Counted from the first letter of the stretch, positions 1 through 6,559 are shown. The stretch: 11,593 nucleotides of DNA from DXYV01 sp045543215 (GCA_045543215.1 JAZQMD010000193.1:1-11593); one strand, 5' to 3'. The notes: generated by a model not told the origin, from the sequence alone. Translations and numbers: made by a program.

Positions 1-135
1 GCCAACAACTACAAGAACAAGTCCTACACCATGCCCGAGCATGGCGATGAGATGCCCTCCACTCTGGCTGCCCTCGTAGAGGCCGGTGACCTCGGCATCA
101 AGACCGGAAAGGGCTTCTACGACTACTCCAAGTAA
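1..135 (+). CDS. hbd: 3-hydroxybutyryl-CoA dehydrogenase, C-terminal end (partial)
   Basis: Only the last 44 codons are present; the reading frame is open from base 1 and stops at TAA 133-135. The tail GIKTGKGFYDYSK is the typical C-terminus of 3-hydroxyacyl-CoA dehydrogenases (the family has G-x-K-T-G-x-GFYDY). The enzyme interconverts 3-hydroxybutyryl-CoA and acetoacetyl-CoA with a nicotinamide cofactor in the cytoplasm, two steps before butyryl-CoA. The gene lies 17 bases before bcd with no terminator between, so they are almost certainly co-transcribed. Its codons end strongly in C or G, which fits high expression. The Rossmann domain and catalytic residues lie outside the window, so substrate preference is inferred from the neighbours. 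Confidence 0.85.
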   Translation, partial: ANNYKNKSYTMPEHGDEMPSTLAALVEAGDLGIKTGKGFYDYSK

Positions 136-152
136 CCGAAAGGAGAAACACT

Positions 153-1316
153 ATGGATTTCAGACAGGACGAAATGCATGCTGAACTGCAGCAAATGTAC
201 CGTGAGTTCGCTTTGAGCGCAGTCAAGCCTCTGGCAGCACAGATCGATAAGGAAGAGCGCTTCCCCATGGAGACTGTGGAGCAGATGGCAGAGATGGGCC
301 TGCTGGGCATTCCTTTCCCTGAGGAGTATGGCGGCACCGGTATGGATAACCTCTCCTACGCACAGTGTGTGGAGGAACTGAGCAAGGTCTGCGGAACCAC
401 CGGTGTTATCCTCTCAGCCCACACTTCTCTATGCTGTGCCCCCATCTATGAAAACGGTACTGAGGAGCAGAAGAAATACTACCTTCCCAAGCTGTGCTCG
501 GGTGAATGGATTGGAGCCTTTGGCCTGACCGAACCAGGCGCCGGCACTGATGCTCAGGGCCAGCAGACTACTGCTGTGCTGGATGAGAAGGGCGAGAACT
601 GGATTCTAAATGGCTCTAAAATATTTATTACAAATGCTGGTTATGCTGATGTATTTATTATCATTGCAATTACCGGAACTAGGATAGATAAGAAGGGGCG
701 TAAGAGCAAGGAAATTTCTGCCTTCATTGTAGAGCGCAATGATCCCGGTTTTTCTGTGGGTAAGCACGAAAAGAAAATGGGGATCCGTGGCTCTTCTACC
801 AGTGAATTGATTTTGGAGGACTGTATCATTCCCAAAAATCGCATGCTGGGTAAGCAGGGTAAGGGGTTTGCTCTGGCTATGAAGACCCTGGACGGAGGCC
901 GTATCGGTATTGCAGCCCAAGCCCTGGGCATCGGTGAGGGCGCTGTCCAGGAAACCATTGCTTATACTAAAGAGCGTGTCCAGTTTAATCGTCGTATTTC
1001 TCAGCAGCAGAATACACAGTTCCAGCTGGCTGACATGCATACTAAGATGGAGGCGGCAAAGTTACTGGTATATTTCGCTGCGATGAAAAAGCAGAACCAC
1101 GAGCCCTATTCTGCCGATGCGGCGATGGCTAAGCTGTTCGCTTCCGAGGCGGCTTCCGATGTGACCCGCCGCTGCGTACAGTTGTACGGTGGCTACGGCT
1201 ATACCCGTGATTACCCCGTTGAGCGGATGATGCGCGATGCCAAGATCACTGAGATCTATGAGGGCACCAGCGAAGTCCAGCGTATGGTTATTGCCGCTGC
1301 GCTGGGCGTGAACTAA
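153..1316 (+). CDS. bcd: butyryl-CoA dehydrogenase (short-chain acyl-CoA dehydrogenase)
   Basis: This 387-residue flavoprotein is close to the usual 380-residue length. In this setting it reduces crotonyl-CoA to butyryl-CoA, partnered by the EtfAB encoded just downstream. Family landmarks in order are EEYGGTGMD (about 57-65), the FAD/substrate motif LTEPGAGTDA (125-134), NGSKIFITNAG (153-163), KMGIRGSSTSEL in the mid region, and the C-terminal block GGYGYTRDYPVERMMRD followed by IYEGTSE. Glu370 of YEGT aligns with the catalytic base of the family. AGGAG at 141-145 stands 7 bases before the ATG. The gene sits between hbd and etfB, which argues for butyrate formation rather than fatty-acid breakdown, although sequence alone cannot exclude a related short-chain substrate. 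Codons about 152-171 are unusually AT-rich compared with the rest of the gene. Confidence 0.95.
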   Translation: MDFRQDEMHAELQQMYREFALSAVKPLAAQIDKEERFPMETVEQMAEMGLLGIPFPEEYGGTGMDNLSYAQCVEELSKVCGTTGVILSAHTSLCCAPIYENGTEEQKKYYLPKLCSGEWIGAFGLTEPGAGTDAQGQQTTAVLDEKGENWILNGSKIFITNAGYADVFIIIAITGTRIDKKGRKSKEISAFIVERNDPGFSVGKHEKKMGIRGSSTSELILEDCIIPKNRMLGKQGKGFALAMKTLDGGRIGIAAQALGIGEGAVQETIAYTKERVQFNRRISQQQNTQFQLADMHTKMEAAKLLVYFAAMKKQNHEPYSADAAMAKLFASEAASDVTRRCVQLYGGYGYTRDYPVERMMRDAKITEIYEGTSEVQRMVIAAALGVN

Positions 1317-1333
1317 GAAGGAGGTAGACAGCT

Positions 1334-2134
1334 ATGAAAATCATTGTTTGTGTTAAGCAGGTGCCTGATACCTCCGGTGTGGTGGCGGTGAAAGAGGACG
1401 GTACGATGGACCGTGCGGCCATGGCAACCATCACGAACCATGACGACCTGGCGGCTGTTGAGGCGGCACTAAAAATTAAGGATGATACCGGTTGTAAAGT
1501 GGTTGCCGTCTCTATGGGGCCCGCACCTGCTGAGAGTATGCTCCGCGAGTTGCTGGCTATGGGGTGCGATGAGGCCTATTTGGTGTCCTCCCGTGAATTT
1601 GGCGGATCTGATAGTTATGCCACGTCCCAGATTATTGCCGGCGCCATCGACCATATCGGTTTGGAGTCTGACGATATGATTTTCTGCGGTCGGCAGGCGA
1701 TAGACGGTGATACCGCGCAGGTAGGTCCTCAGATTGCTGAGAAACTAAATTTGCCCCAGATTACTTATGCTGCCGATATTAAAGTAGAAAATGGCGCGAT
1801 TATCGTCAAGCGCTTGCTGGAGGATGGACACATGCTCCTGAAGGCCAAGGCTCCTTGCCTGATTACCTGTGTCAAGGAGTTGGATACCCCCCGTTACATG
1901 AGCGTATCGGGTATCTTGGAATGCTATTCTAAGCCCCTGACTGTCTTGGATTATCAGGCGCTAAAGGATAATCCTTTGATTGATGATGATACCATTGGCC
2001 TGAAAGGCTCTCCCACCAACGTGTATAAATCTTTTTCGCCCCCGGTTAAGGGTGCTGGCGTGATGATTGAGGGTTCGGCCAAAGAGGCTGCTCAGAGCCT
2101 GGTTGCCACGCTGAACGAGAAGCATATCATTTAA
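1334..2134 (+). CDS. etfB: electron transfer flavoprotein, beta subunit
   Basis: This 266-residue protein is EtfB, the smaller half of the cytoplasmic flavoprotein that passes electrons to butyryl-CoA dehydrogenase. It begins with the family's MKIIVCVKQVPDT, carries CGRQAIDGDTAQVGP (118-132), a nucleotide/flavin-binding stretch, and has the EtfB signature region K-R-x-x-E-D-G ending in APCLITC (about 159-179). AAGGAGG at 1318-1324 lies 9 bases before the ATG, and the gene follows bcd by 17 bases. In clostridial butyrate formers the Bcd-EtfAB complex is known to bifurcate electrons from NADH to crotonyl-CoA and ferredoxin. Whether this copy bifurcates is inferred from context; I did not see a residue that settles it. 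Confidence 0.95.
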   Translation: MKIIVCVKQVPDTSGVVAVKEDGTMDRAAMATITNHDDLAAVEAALKIKDDTGCKVVAVSMGPAPAESMLRELLAMGCDEAYLVSSREFGGSDSYATSQIIAGAIDHIGLESDDMIFCGRQAIDGDTAQVGPQIAEKLNLPQITYAADIKVENGAIIVKRLLEDGHMLLKAKAPCLITCVKELDTPRYMSVSGILECYSKPLTVLDYQALKDNPLIDDDTIGLKGSPTNVYKSFSPPVKGAGVMIEGSAKEAAQSLVATLNEKHII

Positions 2135-2152
2135 GGAAAGGAGATGCTGAAT

Positions 2153-3259
2153 ATGGCTGGATACAATAGTAAAGATACTGAAGCCTTCAAGGGTGTTTGG
2201 GTACTTTGTGAGCAGCGGGATGGCGTAATTATGTCCATTAGCTATCAGTTGCTCAGTGAAGGCCGTAAGCTGGCCAATGATTTGGGTACCGAGCTGTGTG
2301 GCGTAGTTCTGGGTAGCAATCTCAAGGAGGAGTACGTCAAGGCGCTGGGTGGCTACGGAGCGGACAAGGTCTATGTCTGCGATCATCCTCTGCTCAAGGA
2401 CTACACTACTGATGGTTATACTAAGGTGATCAGCGACCTGGTGGAGGAGCATAAGCCTGAAATTTTCCTCATAGGCGCTACCAACATTGGGCGGGATTTG
2501 GGCCCCCGGTGTGCCGCTCGGTTGCACACTGGCCTGACTGCTGACTGTACTCACCTTGATGTGGATGTGGAAAAGTATAAGAATTTCCTGAAGACTACCT
2601 CCACCATCGATGTGGATAACACCAAGTTTGAAGAGAACACCAATCTGAAGATGACCCGGCCTGCTTTTGGTGGCCACTTGATGGCTACTATTATCTGTCC
2701 CCGGTTCCGTCCTCAGATGTCTACGGTGCGTGCCGGCGTGATGAAGACAGCGCAGTTTGATGAGGCTAAGGCGGCTGCTACCGTGGTGGAGAAGGTGGAT
2801 GTGAAACTGGATGCCTCTGATATTACCGTTGAGATCTTGGAGATTAAGAAGACTGCCAAGAAGATGGTGGATTTGATTGGGGCCGACGTAGTAGTGGCTG
2901 TGGGGCGTGGTATTAGCAAAGATCCGGAGAAGGGCATGGCCCTGGCCCAGGAATTGGCCGACGTTTTGGGCGGTGTTGTGGGTGCCTCTCGTGCCTGCGT
3001 GGATGCTGGATGGATTGATGCAAACCAGCAGGTAGGTCAGACTGGCAAGACTGTCCATCCACGTATCTATGTGGCCCTTGGCATCTCCGGTGCCATCCAG
3101 CATAAGGCCGGCATGCAGGATTCCGAGTGCATCATCGCTGTGAATAAGAATGAGTCTGCCCCCATTTTTGAGGTGGCCTCTTATGGTATCACCGGTGATC
3201 TGTTTGCTGTAACTCCTGCCTTGATTGAGGCGCTCAAGTCAGCTAAAGCCAGTACCTGA
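2153..3259 (+). CDS. etfA: electron transfer flavoprotein, alpha subunit
   Basis: This is a 368-residue EtfA, partner of EtfB. The C-terminal FAD domain is textbook: GRGI (251-254), LGGVVGASRACVDAGW (272-287), QVGQTGKTV (293-301), the EtfA signature IYVALGISGAIQH (305-317) continuing to AVN at 329-331, and YGITGDL (344-350). I chose the ATG at 2153. An in-frame ATG at 2144 adds only three residues, and AAGGAG at 2138-2143 abuts it directly, leaving no usable spacing, while spacing to 2153 is 9 bases. There is no N-terminal ferredoxin-like domain of the kind seen in some EtfA proteins. It is the last gene of the butyrate cluster and is followed at once by a hairpin terminator. Confidence 0.95.
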   Translation: MAGYNSKDTEAFKGVWVLCEQRDGVIMSISYQLLSEGRKLANDLGTELCGVVLGSNLKEEYVKALGGYGADKVYVCDHPLLKDYTTDGYTKVISDLVEEHKPEIFLIGATNIGRDLGPRCAARLHTGLTADCTHLDVDVEKYKNFLKTTSTIDVDNTKFEENTNLKMTRPAFGGHLMATIICPRFRPQMSTVRAGVMKTAQFDEAKAAATVVEKVDVKLDASDITVEILEIKKTAKKMVDLIGADVVVAVGRGISKDPEKGMALAQELADVLGGVVGASRACVDAGWIDANQQVGQTGKTVHPRIYVALGISGAIQHKAGMQDSECIIAVNKNESAPIFEVASYGITGDLFAVTPALIEALKSAKAST

Positions 3260-3265
3260 TTGAAG

Positions 3266-3312
3266 AAAACAAGGAGCCTTCCAGCCAGGCTGGGGGACTC
3301 CTTGTTGTTTTG
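3266..3312 (+). terminator. intrinsic terminator after etfA
   Basis: CAAGGAG at 3270-3276 pairs with CTCCTTG at 3298-3304, and inside it CCAGC pairs with GCTGG around a 3-base loop, with a few mismatches and G-T pairs between. A tract TTGTTGTTTT follows and can also pair in part with AAAAC at 3266-3270. It lies a few bases past the etfA stop and ends the hbd-bcd-etfBA transcript. Confidence 0.85.
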
Positions 3313-3369
3313 AATAAATTAGTTAGGTGTGTCGAGGGTTGCAGAAACTTGCGGTCGGTTCTTCTTTCC

Positions 3370-3398
3370 TTCAAGTGGAAATTATTTTATACTAAAAT
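3370..3398 (+). promoter_or_regulatory. candidate sigma-A promoter for the 90-residue gene
   Basis: TTCAAG (3370-3375), a 17-base spacer and TAAAAT (3393-3398) lie 35 bases before the start codon in a locally AT-rich stretch. The -10 matches five of six consensus bases, the -35 only three. An overlapping TATACT at 3388-3393 is an alternative -10. The preceding gene ends in a terminator, so some promoter is needed between 3313 and 3420. The rest of the 3313-3433 gap shows nothing else convincing. Confidence 0.4.
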
Positions 3399-3433
3399 AC
3401 GGTGGAGAGAAATAGGGAAAGAGGAGAAAAACT

Positions 3434-3706
3434 ATGCGTGAATTACTGGTAGACAGCCGTCATGTAACCGATGAAGTGGGAAATACCCGGATTTTTGACT
3501 ATGCTATTTTAATTGGTGAGCACGACACAGGCCCATTTTTTTGTGAAAGCTATGGGATTAAGATTACGGAGCGTGGAAGTGGGAATCTAAGTATGGCTCC
3601 TGATGTGACTACTAGTATTTCCCGTATTGATGAGCTGATGGAATTGTTAGTACGCAACCAGGTGGCACCTGGCCATTTGGTTGATGTTATTGTAGACTGG
3701 TTGTAA
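3434..3706 (+). CDS. small conserved protein of unknown function, possibly DUF6514
   Basis: This encodes a 90-residue soluble-looking protein with no signal peptide or membrane segment. Its layout is a beta-rich N-terminal half around F-x-CESYGIKI (36-44), then a helical C-terminal half (RIDELMELLVRNQ, about 64-76) ending in HLVDVIVDWL. From memory this resembles the small Clostridia family DUF6514, but I could not run a profile search. No catalytic motif is visible and I assign no function. GAGGAG at 3421-3426 sits 7 bases before the ATG, a strong ribosome site, and the codon pattern looks real. The gene is a stand-alone unit between the etfA terminator and a convergent ATPase gene, with which its last 20 bases overlap. 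Confidence 0.75.
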   Translation: MRELLVDSRHVTDEVGNTRIFDYAILIGEHDTGPFFCESYGIKITERGSGNLSMAPDVTTSISRIDELMELLVRNQVAPGHLVDVIVDWL

Positions 3707-4781
3707 TCTCGCTGGGGATAAGTTCCTGAGCCAGAGCATCCGCATCGGCATAGACTGCTGAGAAGTCTACATAGGGGTTGTATAGGGCCTCCAGGGCATC
3801 GTGGGCGGCTTTGGCCTGACCCAGCGCCTGGATTGCTTCCTCCAGTAAGGCAGACGATACCTTGCGGGAAAAGCGCAACCGGGCGCGGTTTTTTCGGTAA
3901 GATTCTCCAGCGGCAACGATAGAATCGAGTCGCAGACGTCGGTAGGAGTGGCCGGGGTAAGGGGAGTCTTTGGTGCAGGTCACAAAGGAAAGTCCCAGGG
4001 TGGGGATGAGCAGGTGTTCCAGACGATCAGGCATCAGAGGGGAAGGGCAGGCAATCACGTCCCAGCCACGGGTAGTAGCCGCAGTAAGGATGGGAACCAG
4101 AAGCTCATGGGCCAGGCCGTAGCTGTCCCATAGCTCATAGACTCGCTTGTAGCCGGTTTCTACAGTATCCCATAAAGTTATTGTTCCACGGCAAGTAACC
4201 GCAGATAAGAAACGCTGGGTGACCTTTCCCTCTTGACCGCCCTCCTGCCGGAGCTCTCGGCTCATAATGCCTTTGGCTCGTTTGACCAGTTTAGAAGTGA
4301 TTTCATTGGTGGTGAGCAGTTCCCGCAGATCGCTCTCCAAGGCTCCCACGGCGGCCAAACAGCGGTAGCAACGCCGATAGGCTGCTTTGTTTTCCGCCAT
4401 GCAGTCCAGAATCTGGGGGCGATGGGGCTGAAGCCCTTGGCTATTATAGTGCCGCCCTAGGTCGATGTAGTGATCGATGACACCGGGGCAGGTTGGCTCT
4501 ATAATATGAGGTGCGGTGCCGTCAACCAAGGCGGTGTTTAACTCTGGCAGGATTAGGGCATCCAGGGAATCTGGATCACCGGAACATAGAATGTATTGAG
4601 TATCCAGACCGGCGGCTTGGGCATGGCGGCCTACCCGCCGGAGTAAGGATGATTTACCACATCCGGGGCCGCCCTTGAGAATATAAACAGAGCGGGCGGA
4701 ATTTCGGTCAATCAGTTCGTCGTATAGAGAATAAAAGCCTGTGGGGGAGTTGGCCCCCAGAAGAAATTGTGTGGTAGCCAT
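3687..4781 (-). CDS. P-loop ATPase of unknown role with a degenerate second copy of its domain (PRK06851-like)
   Basis: The product is 364 residues. A Walker A motif GGPGCGKS lies at 37-44, preceded by VYILK, and LVDGTAPH (85-92) is typical of a clostridial ATPase family I recall as PRK06851. The second half (about 191-270) repeats the layout of the first: FLSAV against FLLGA, then a strand in the place of the P-loop, then MPDRLEHLLIPTLGLSFV against DPDSLDALILPELNTALV. In this second copy the P-loop is gone (YELWDSYGLAHEL). A helical tail (about 295-335) ends the protein. There is no membrane segment. AGGAGG at 4793-4798 lies 11 bases before the ATG. Its substrate and partners are unknown; no convincing promoter is visible between the start and the hairpin at 4863-4908. 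Its 3' end overlaps the convergent 90-residue gene by 20 bases. Confidence 0.85.
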   Translation of the reverse strand: MATTQFLLGANSPTGFYSLYDELIDRNSARSVYILKGGPGCGKSSLLRRVGRHAQAAGLDTQYILCSGDPDSLDALILPELNTALVDGTAPHIIEPTCPGVIDHYIDLGRHYNSQGLQPHRPQILDCMAENKAAYRRCYRCLAAVGALESDLRELLTTNEITSKLVKRAKGIMSRELRQEGGQEGKVTQRFLSAVTCRGTITLWDTVETGYKRVYELWDSYGLAHELLVPILTAATTRGWDVIACPSPLMPDRLEHLLIPTLGLSFVTCTKDSPYPGHSYRRLRLDSIVAAGESYRKNRARLRFSRKVSSALLEEAIQALGQAKAAHDALEALYNPYVDFSAVYADADALAQELIPSEITTSLQ

Positions 4782-4862
4782 GATGATTTGTTCCTCCTAG
4801 ATAAAATGGCTTGTAGTTCAGGCTATGCGTCGAGAAGATGATGGGTGCGGGGTTGAGGAGAT

Positions 4863-4908
4863 AAAAGAAGGAGTCAGGGGATTATTTGATTTCCTGACTC
4901 CTTCTTTT
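4863..4908. terminator. strong bidirectional hairpin upstream of the ATPase gene
   Basis: AAAAGAAGGAGTCAGG at 4863-4878 is perfectly complementary to 4893-4908, a 16-base-pair stem with a 14-base loop. A T-rich tract closes the stem on either strand, so it can act as an intrinsic terminator in both directions. On the minus strand it follows the terminator at 4971-4998 and precedes the ATPase gene, so it is either a back-up stop or a leader attenuator. The remaining sequence of the 4782-5005 gap holds no ORF I can support. Confidence 0.75.
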
Positions 4909-4970
4909 TCCATTTTCAGTGAACCTGGAGTAGGAGGCCACCAGTTGATGAGAGGAGGAAAGGGCAACAA

Positions 4971-4998
4971 CAAAGGCTCCGGTCTAATGACCGGAGCC
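4971..4998 (-). terminator. intrinsic terminator after the 69-residue gene
   Basis: GGCTCCGGT (4975-4983) and ACCGGAGCC (4990-4998) form a perfect 9-base-pair GC-rich stem with a 6-base loop. Read on the minus strand it is followed by TTTGTTGTTG. It lies 7 bases past the stop of the minus-strand gene at 5006. Confidence 0.8.
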
Positions 4999-5005
4999 TG
5001 AATAC

Positions 5006-5215
5006 TTATAAGGTGAAATCCTCGTCAGACAGTTTGGAGAAGTCCAGAACCTTGAATCTTGGGGGTACCCGTTTGAGAGGATCGTATTTGAAGCGGCGGC
5101 ACTGGCCAGCGGCAGTCACAATGCCTTTTTTCAGACACATGACCTTATCTTCCCCCAGGCGTACCCCTCGTTGACAGTAAATACAGCATGGTGGAATATC
5201 TTTTGAAAAGAGCAT
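5006..5215 (-). CDS. small cysteine-rich protein, probable metal-binding, unknown function
   Basis: This is a 69-residue protein with no signal peptide or membrane segment. Cysteines stand at 10, 11, 14, 27 and 39; the pattern C-x3-C (or C-x2-C) ... C ... C resembles a four-cysteine zinc or iron site. After the last cysteine comes RRFKYDPLKRVPPR (40-53), a basic, proline-rich stretch that I recall from small uncharacterised proteins of Oscillospiraceae, though I could not confirm this. A purine-rich site AAGGGAAGG (about 5222-5230) precedes the ATG by 6 bases. The gene lies 31 bases past ylbJ in the same direction, has its own near-consensus promoter and is closed by its own terminator, so it can be expressed apart from ylbJ. 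A regulator or RNA-binding role would be a guess. Confidence 0.75.
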   Translation of the reverse strand: MLFSKDIPPCCIYCQRGVRLGEDKVMCLKKGIVTAAGQCRRFKYDPLKRVPPRFKVLDFSKLSDEDFTL

Positions 5216-5245
5216 AGGAAACCTTCCCTTTTTTGTTTTTTCGTT

Positions 5246-5274
5246 ATTATACTACATTTTTTCGTTTCTTACCA
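5246..5274 (-). promoter_or_regulatory. promoter for the 69-residue gene, -10 laid over the ylbJ stop codon
   Basis: On the minus strand a perfect TATAAT occupies 5251-5246, and TGGTAA at 5274-5269 is a weak -35 with a 17-base spacer. The -10 box contains the TAA stop of ylbJ (5249-5247), so the end of the ylbJ frame and the promoter share bases. Transcription would start near 5239, about 24 bases before the ATG at 5215. Confidence 0.5.
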
Positions 5275-6428
5275 CTGCTTTTTTTCATCAAGACAGCTAC
5301 TGGGAAGAGAAAGGCCAGCCAGGTAAGCGCCACGGAAAGAATAGAGACTGTCAGGACAGAGGAAAAATCCAGTGCTCCAAGGCTATCTATCGTCTCAGAC
5401 AGATAGGCGGATACGGGCTGGGACAGGGGAAAAATTTTCAGTGTTAGGGTAGTAAGGCCAGCAGAAAATAGGGCATGAAGGACTTTACCAACCACATAGG
5501 TTCCCATATTTAGGCCGCTTTCGGTAAGGAAAGAAAGAACCTGACAGTGAACTGATAGACCGGCCCAGCCCAGGAGGAAGGCAGCCATGGAAATACGGCC
5601 ATCCATGCTCTCTCCACCTGACAGGGACCATACGCCGGAGGAGACTTCTAGTACCCCAGTGAGCAGCTGTCGGGCCCAGGTTTCTGTCATACCAAGGGGG
5701 GAAAGGAGGAGCGCTAATGCGGAAGCCAAGGAGGAGAAGATACCGAAGTGGGAGAGTAAAGAGATGACTACGGAAAAAAATACTACAAAGGCGCATACCC
5801 CAAGAGTACTCTGAAGGGCAGAGGATACGGCACCCGTTAAGGCGGAGGAGAATCGTACCGCTCCGATGGAGGGGGCGGGAGGATGTGGGGAGCGCTGTTC
5901 TCCCTTGCCATAGAAGCGGAAGAGCAAACCAACGCACAAAGAGGCCAGGGCATGGATAAAATAAAGCAGTAGGCCGACCCGGCTGTCGGAAAAAACACCT
6001 GCCCCCACAACGCCCAGAATAAAGGCTGGGCCTGAATTGTTGCAAAAGGCCAGCAGGCGTTGTGCCTCAGATCGGGAGCAAAAACCCTTCTGGTATAGGT
6101 TGATAGCGGTGCGGGCCCCTACAGGATAGCCGCCGATGAATCCCAGGGCAACCGCAGCGGCGCAGGAGCCGTTGACTCGAAACAGCGGGGCCATCATTGG
6201 CCCAAGGGCTTTGCCCATTTTGGCTGCCAGTCCAAGCTCTACCACCAGGGCCGACAGGATGAGGAAGGGAAACAAAGAGGGAATAATAACGTTACCGCAT
6301 AGGGTCAGGCCGCTACGGGCCCCTTCCATGGCTTGGCCGGGGGCCAGAACCATAGCCAAAGTAGCGGTTAACAGGGCGGCTGTCCAAACTCCTTCCCGTA
6401 GGGCGGGACGGGTAAAAAAACGAAGCAT
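5247..6428 (-). CDS. ylbJ: sporulation integral membrane protein YlbJ
   Basis: This 393-residue polytopic membrane protein of the nucleoside-recognition/gate type carries the YlbJ hallmarks GFIGGYPVGA (96-105) and FCNNSGPAFILG (128-139), with hydrophobic segments at about 13-30, 46-66, 88-100, 132-146, 151-171 and several more to residue 385, and a basic tail KKSSGKKRK. In Bacillus subtilis ylbJ is a sigma-E gene of the mother cell needed for heat-resistant spores; the transported ligand is not known. I start it at 6428, where GGAGGT (6440-6435) lies 6 bases upstream. An in-frame ATG at 6542 would add 38 residues encoded by the AT-rich promoter and hairpin spacer and has no comparable ribosome site. 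It is transcribed away from yqfC. Confidence 0.88.
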   Translation of the reverse strand: MLRFFTRPALREGVWTAALLTATLAMVLAPGQAMEGARSGLTLCGNVIIPSLFPFLILSALVVELGLAAKMGKALGPMMAPLFRVNGSCAAAVALGFIGGYPVGARTAINLYQKGFCSRSEAQRLLAFCNNSGPAFILGVVGAGVFSDSRVGLLLYFIHALASLCVGLLFRFYGKGEQRSPHPPAPSIGAVRFSSALTGAVSSALQSTLGVCAFVVFFSVVISLLSHFGIFSSLASALALLLSPLGMTETWARQLLTGVLEVSSGVWSLSGGESMDGRISMAAFLLGWAGLSVHCQVLSFLTESGLNMGTYVVGKVLHALFSAGLTTLTLKIFPLSQPVSAYLSETIDSLGALDFSSVLTVSILSVALTWLAFLFPVAVLMKKSSGKKRKNVV

Positions 6429-6473
6429 AGAGGCACCTCCTTGAAAAGACCCTATGAAAAAAATAGGATTTTC

Positions 6474-6502
6474 TTGCATGTCCCAGCAAGCAAATTTACA
6501 AT
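6474..6502 (+). promoter_or_regulatory. candidate sigma-A-type promoter toward yqfC
   Basis: TTGCAT (6474-6479), a 17-base spacer and TACAAT (6497-6502) lie in the AT-rich divergent spacer. The -10 matches five of six consensus bases, the -35 three. A second candidate just upstream is TTGAAA (6441-6446), 17 bases, TAGGAT (6464-6469). Either transcript would have to pass the hairpin at 6523-6559 before reaching yqfC. Confidence 0.35.
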
Positions 6503-6521
6503 AAGAGAAAATTTTATGCAA
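6493..6521 (-). promoter_or_regulatory. candidate promoter toward ylbJ, overlapping the opposite one
   Basis: On the minus strand TTGCAT (6521-6516), a 17-base spacer and TAAATT (6498-6493) mirror the plus-strand candidate. The two -10 boxes overlap at 6497-6498. The -10 matches four of six bases, so this is weak on its own; the same -35 hexamer and spacing on both strands is what makes it worth recording. A sigma-E-type promoter for ylbJ would be expected, but I saw no clear one. Confidence 0.3.
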
Positions 6522-6522
6522 T

Positions 6523-6559
6523 AAAAAAGCTGGGACAAGCAAGTTACTCCAGCTTTTTT
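6523..6559. terminator. bidirectional hairpin between divergent ylbJ and yqfC
   Basis: AAAAAAGCTGG (6523-6533) and CCAGCTTTTTT (6549-6559) form a perfect 11-base-pair stem with a 15-base loop, with a T tract on the 3' side of either strand. It has the form of an intrinsic terminator although no gene ends here. GCTGGGACA at 6529-6537 in its left arm and loop can pair instead with TGTCCCAGC at 6479-6487. Confidence 0.7.

Noticed and set aside
606..1040. A 144-codon open frame antisense to bcd
   Set aside because: It is a shadow of bcd with no recognisable domain; its start lies in the conserved bcd coding region.
1961..3103. A 380-codon open frame antisense to etfB/etfA
   Set aside because: It lies wholly over two certain genes, has low-complexity shadow composition, no recognisable domain and no ribosome site; it arises from the codon bias of the sense genes.
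5485..6045. A 186-codon alternative-frame ORF within ylbJ
   Set aside because: It is on the same strand in another frame inside a well-recognised membrane protein, with arginine/serine/proline-rich shadow composition.
6429..6542. A 38-residue N-terminal extension of YlbJ
   Set aside because: It would translate the AT-rich promoter and hairpin spacer; the strong GGAGGT site points to 6428.
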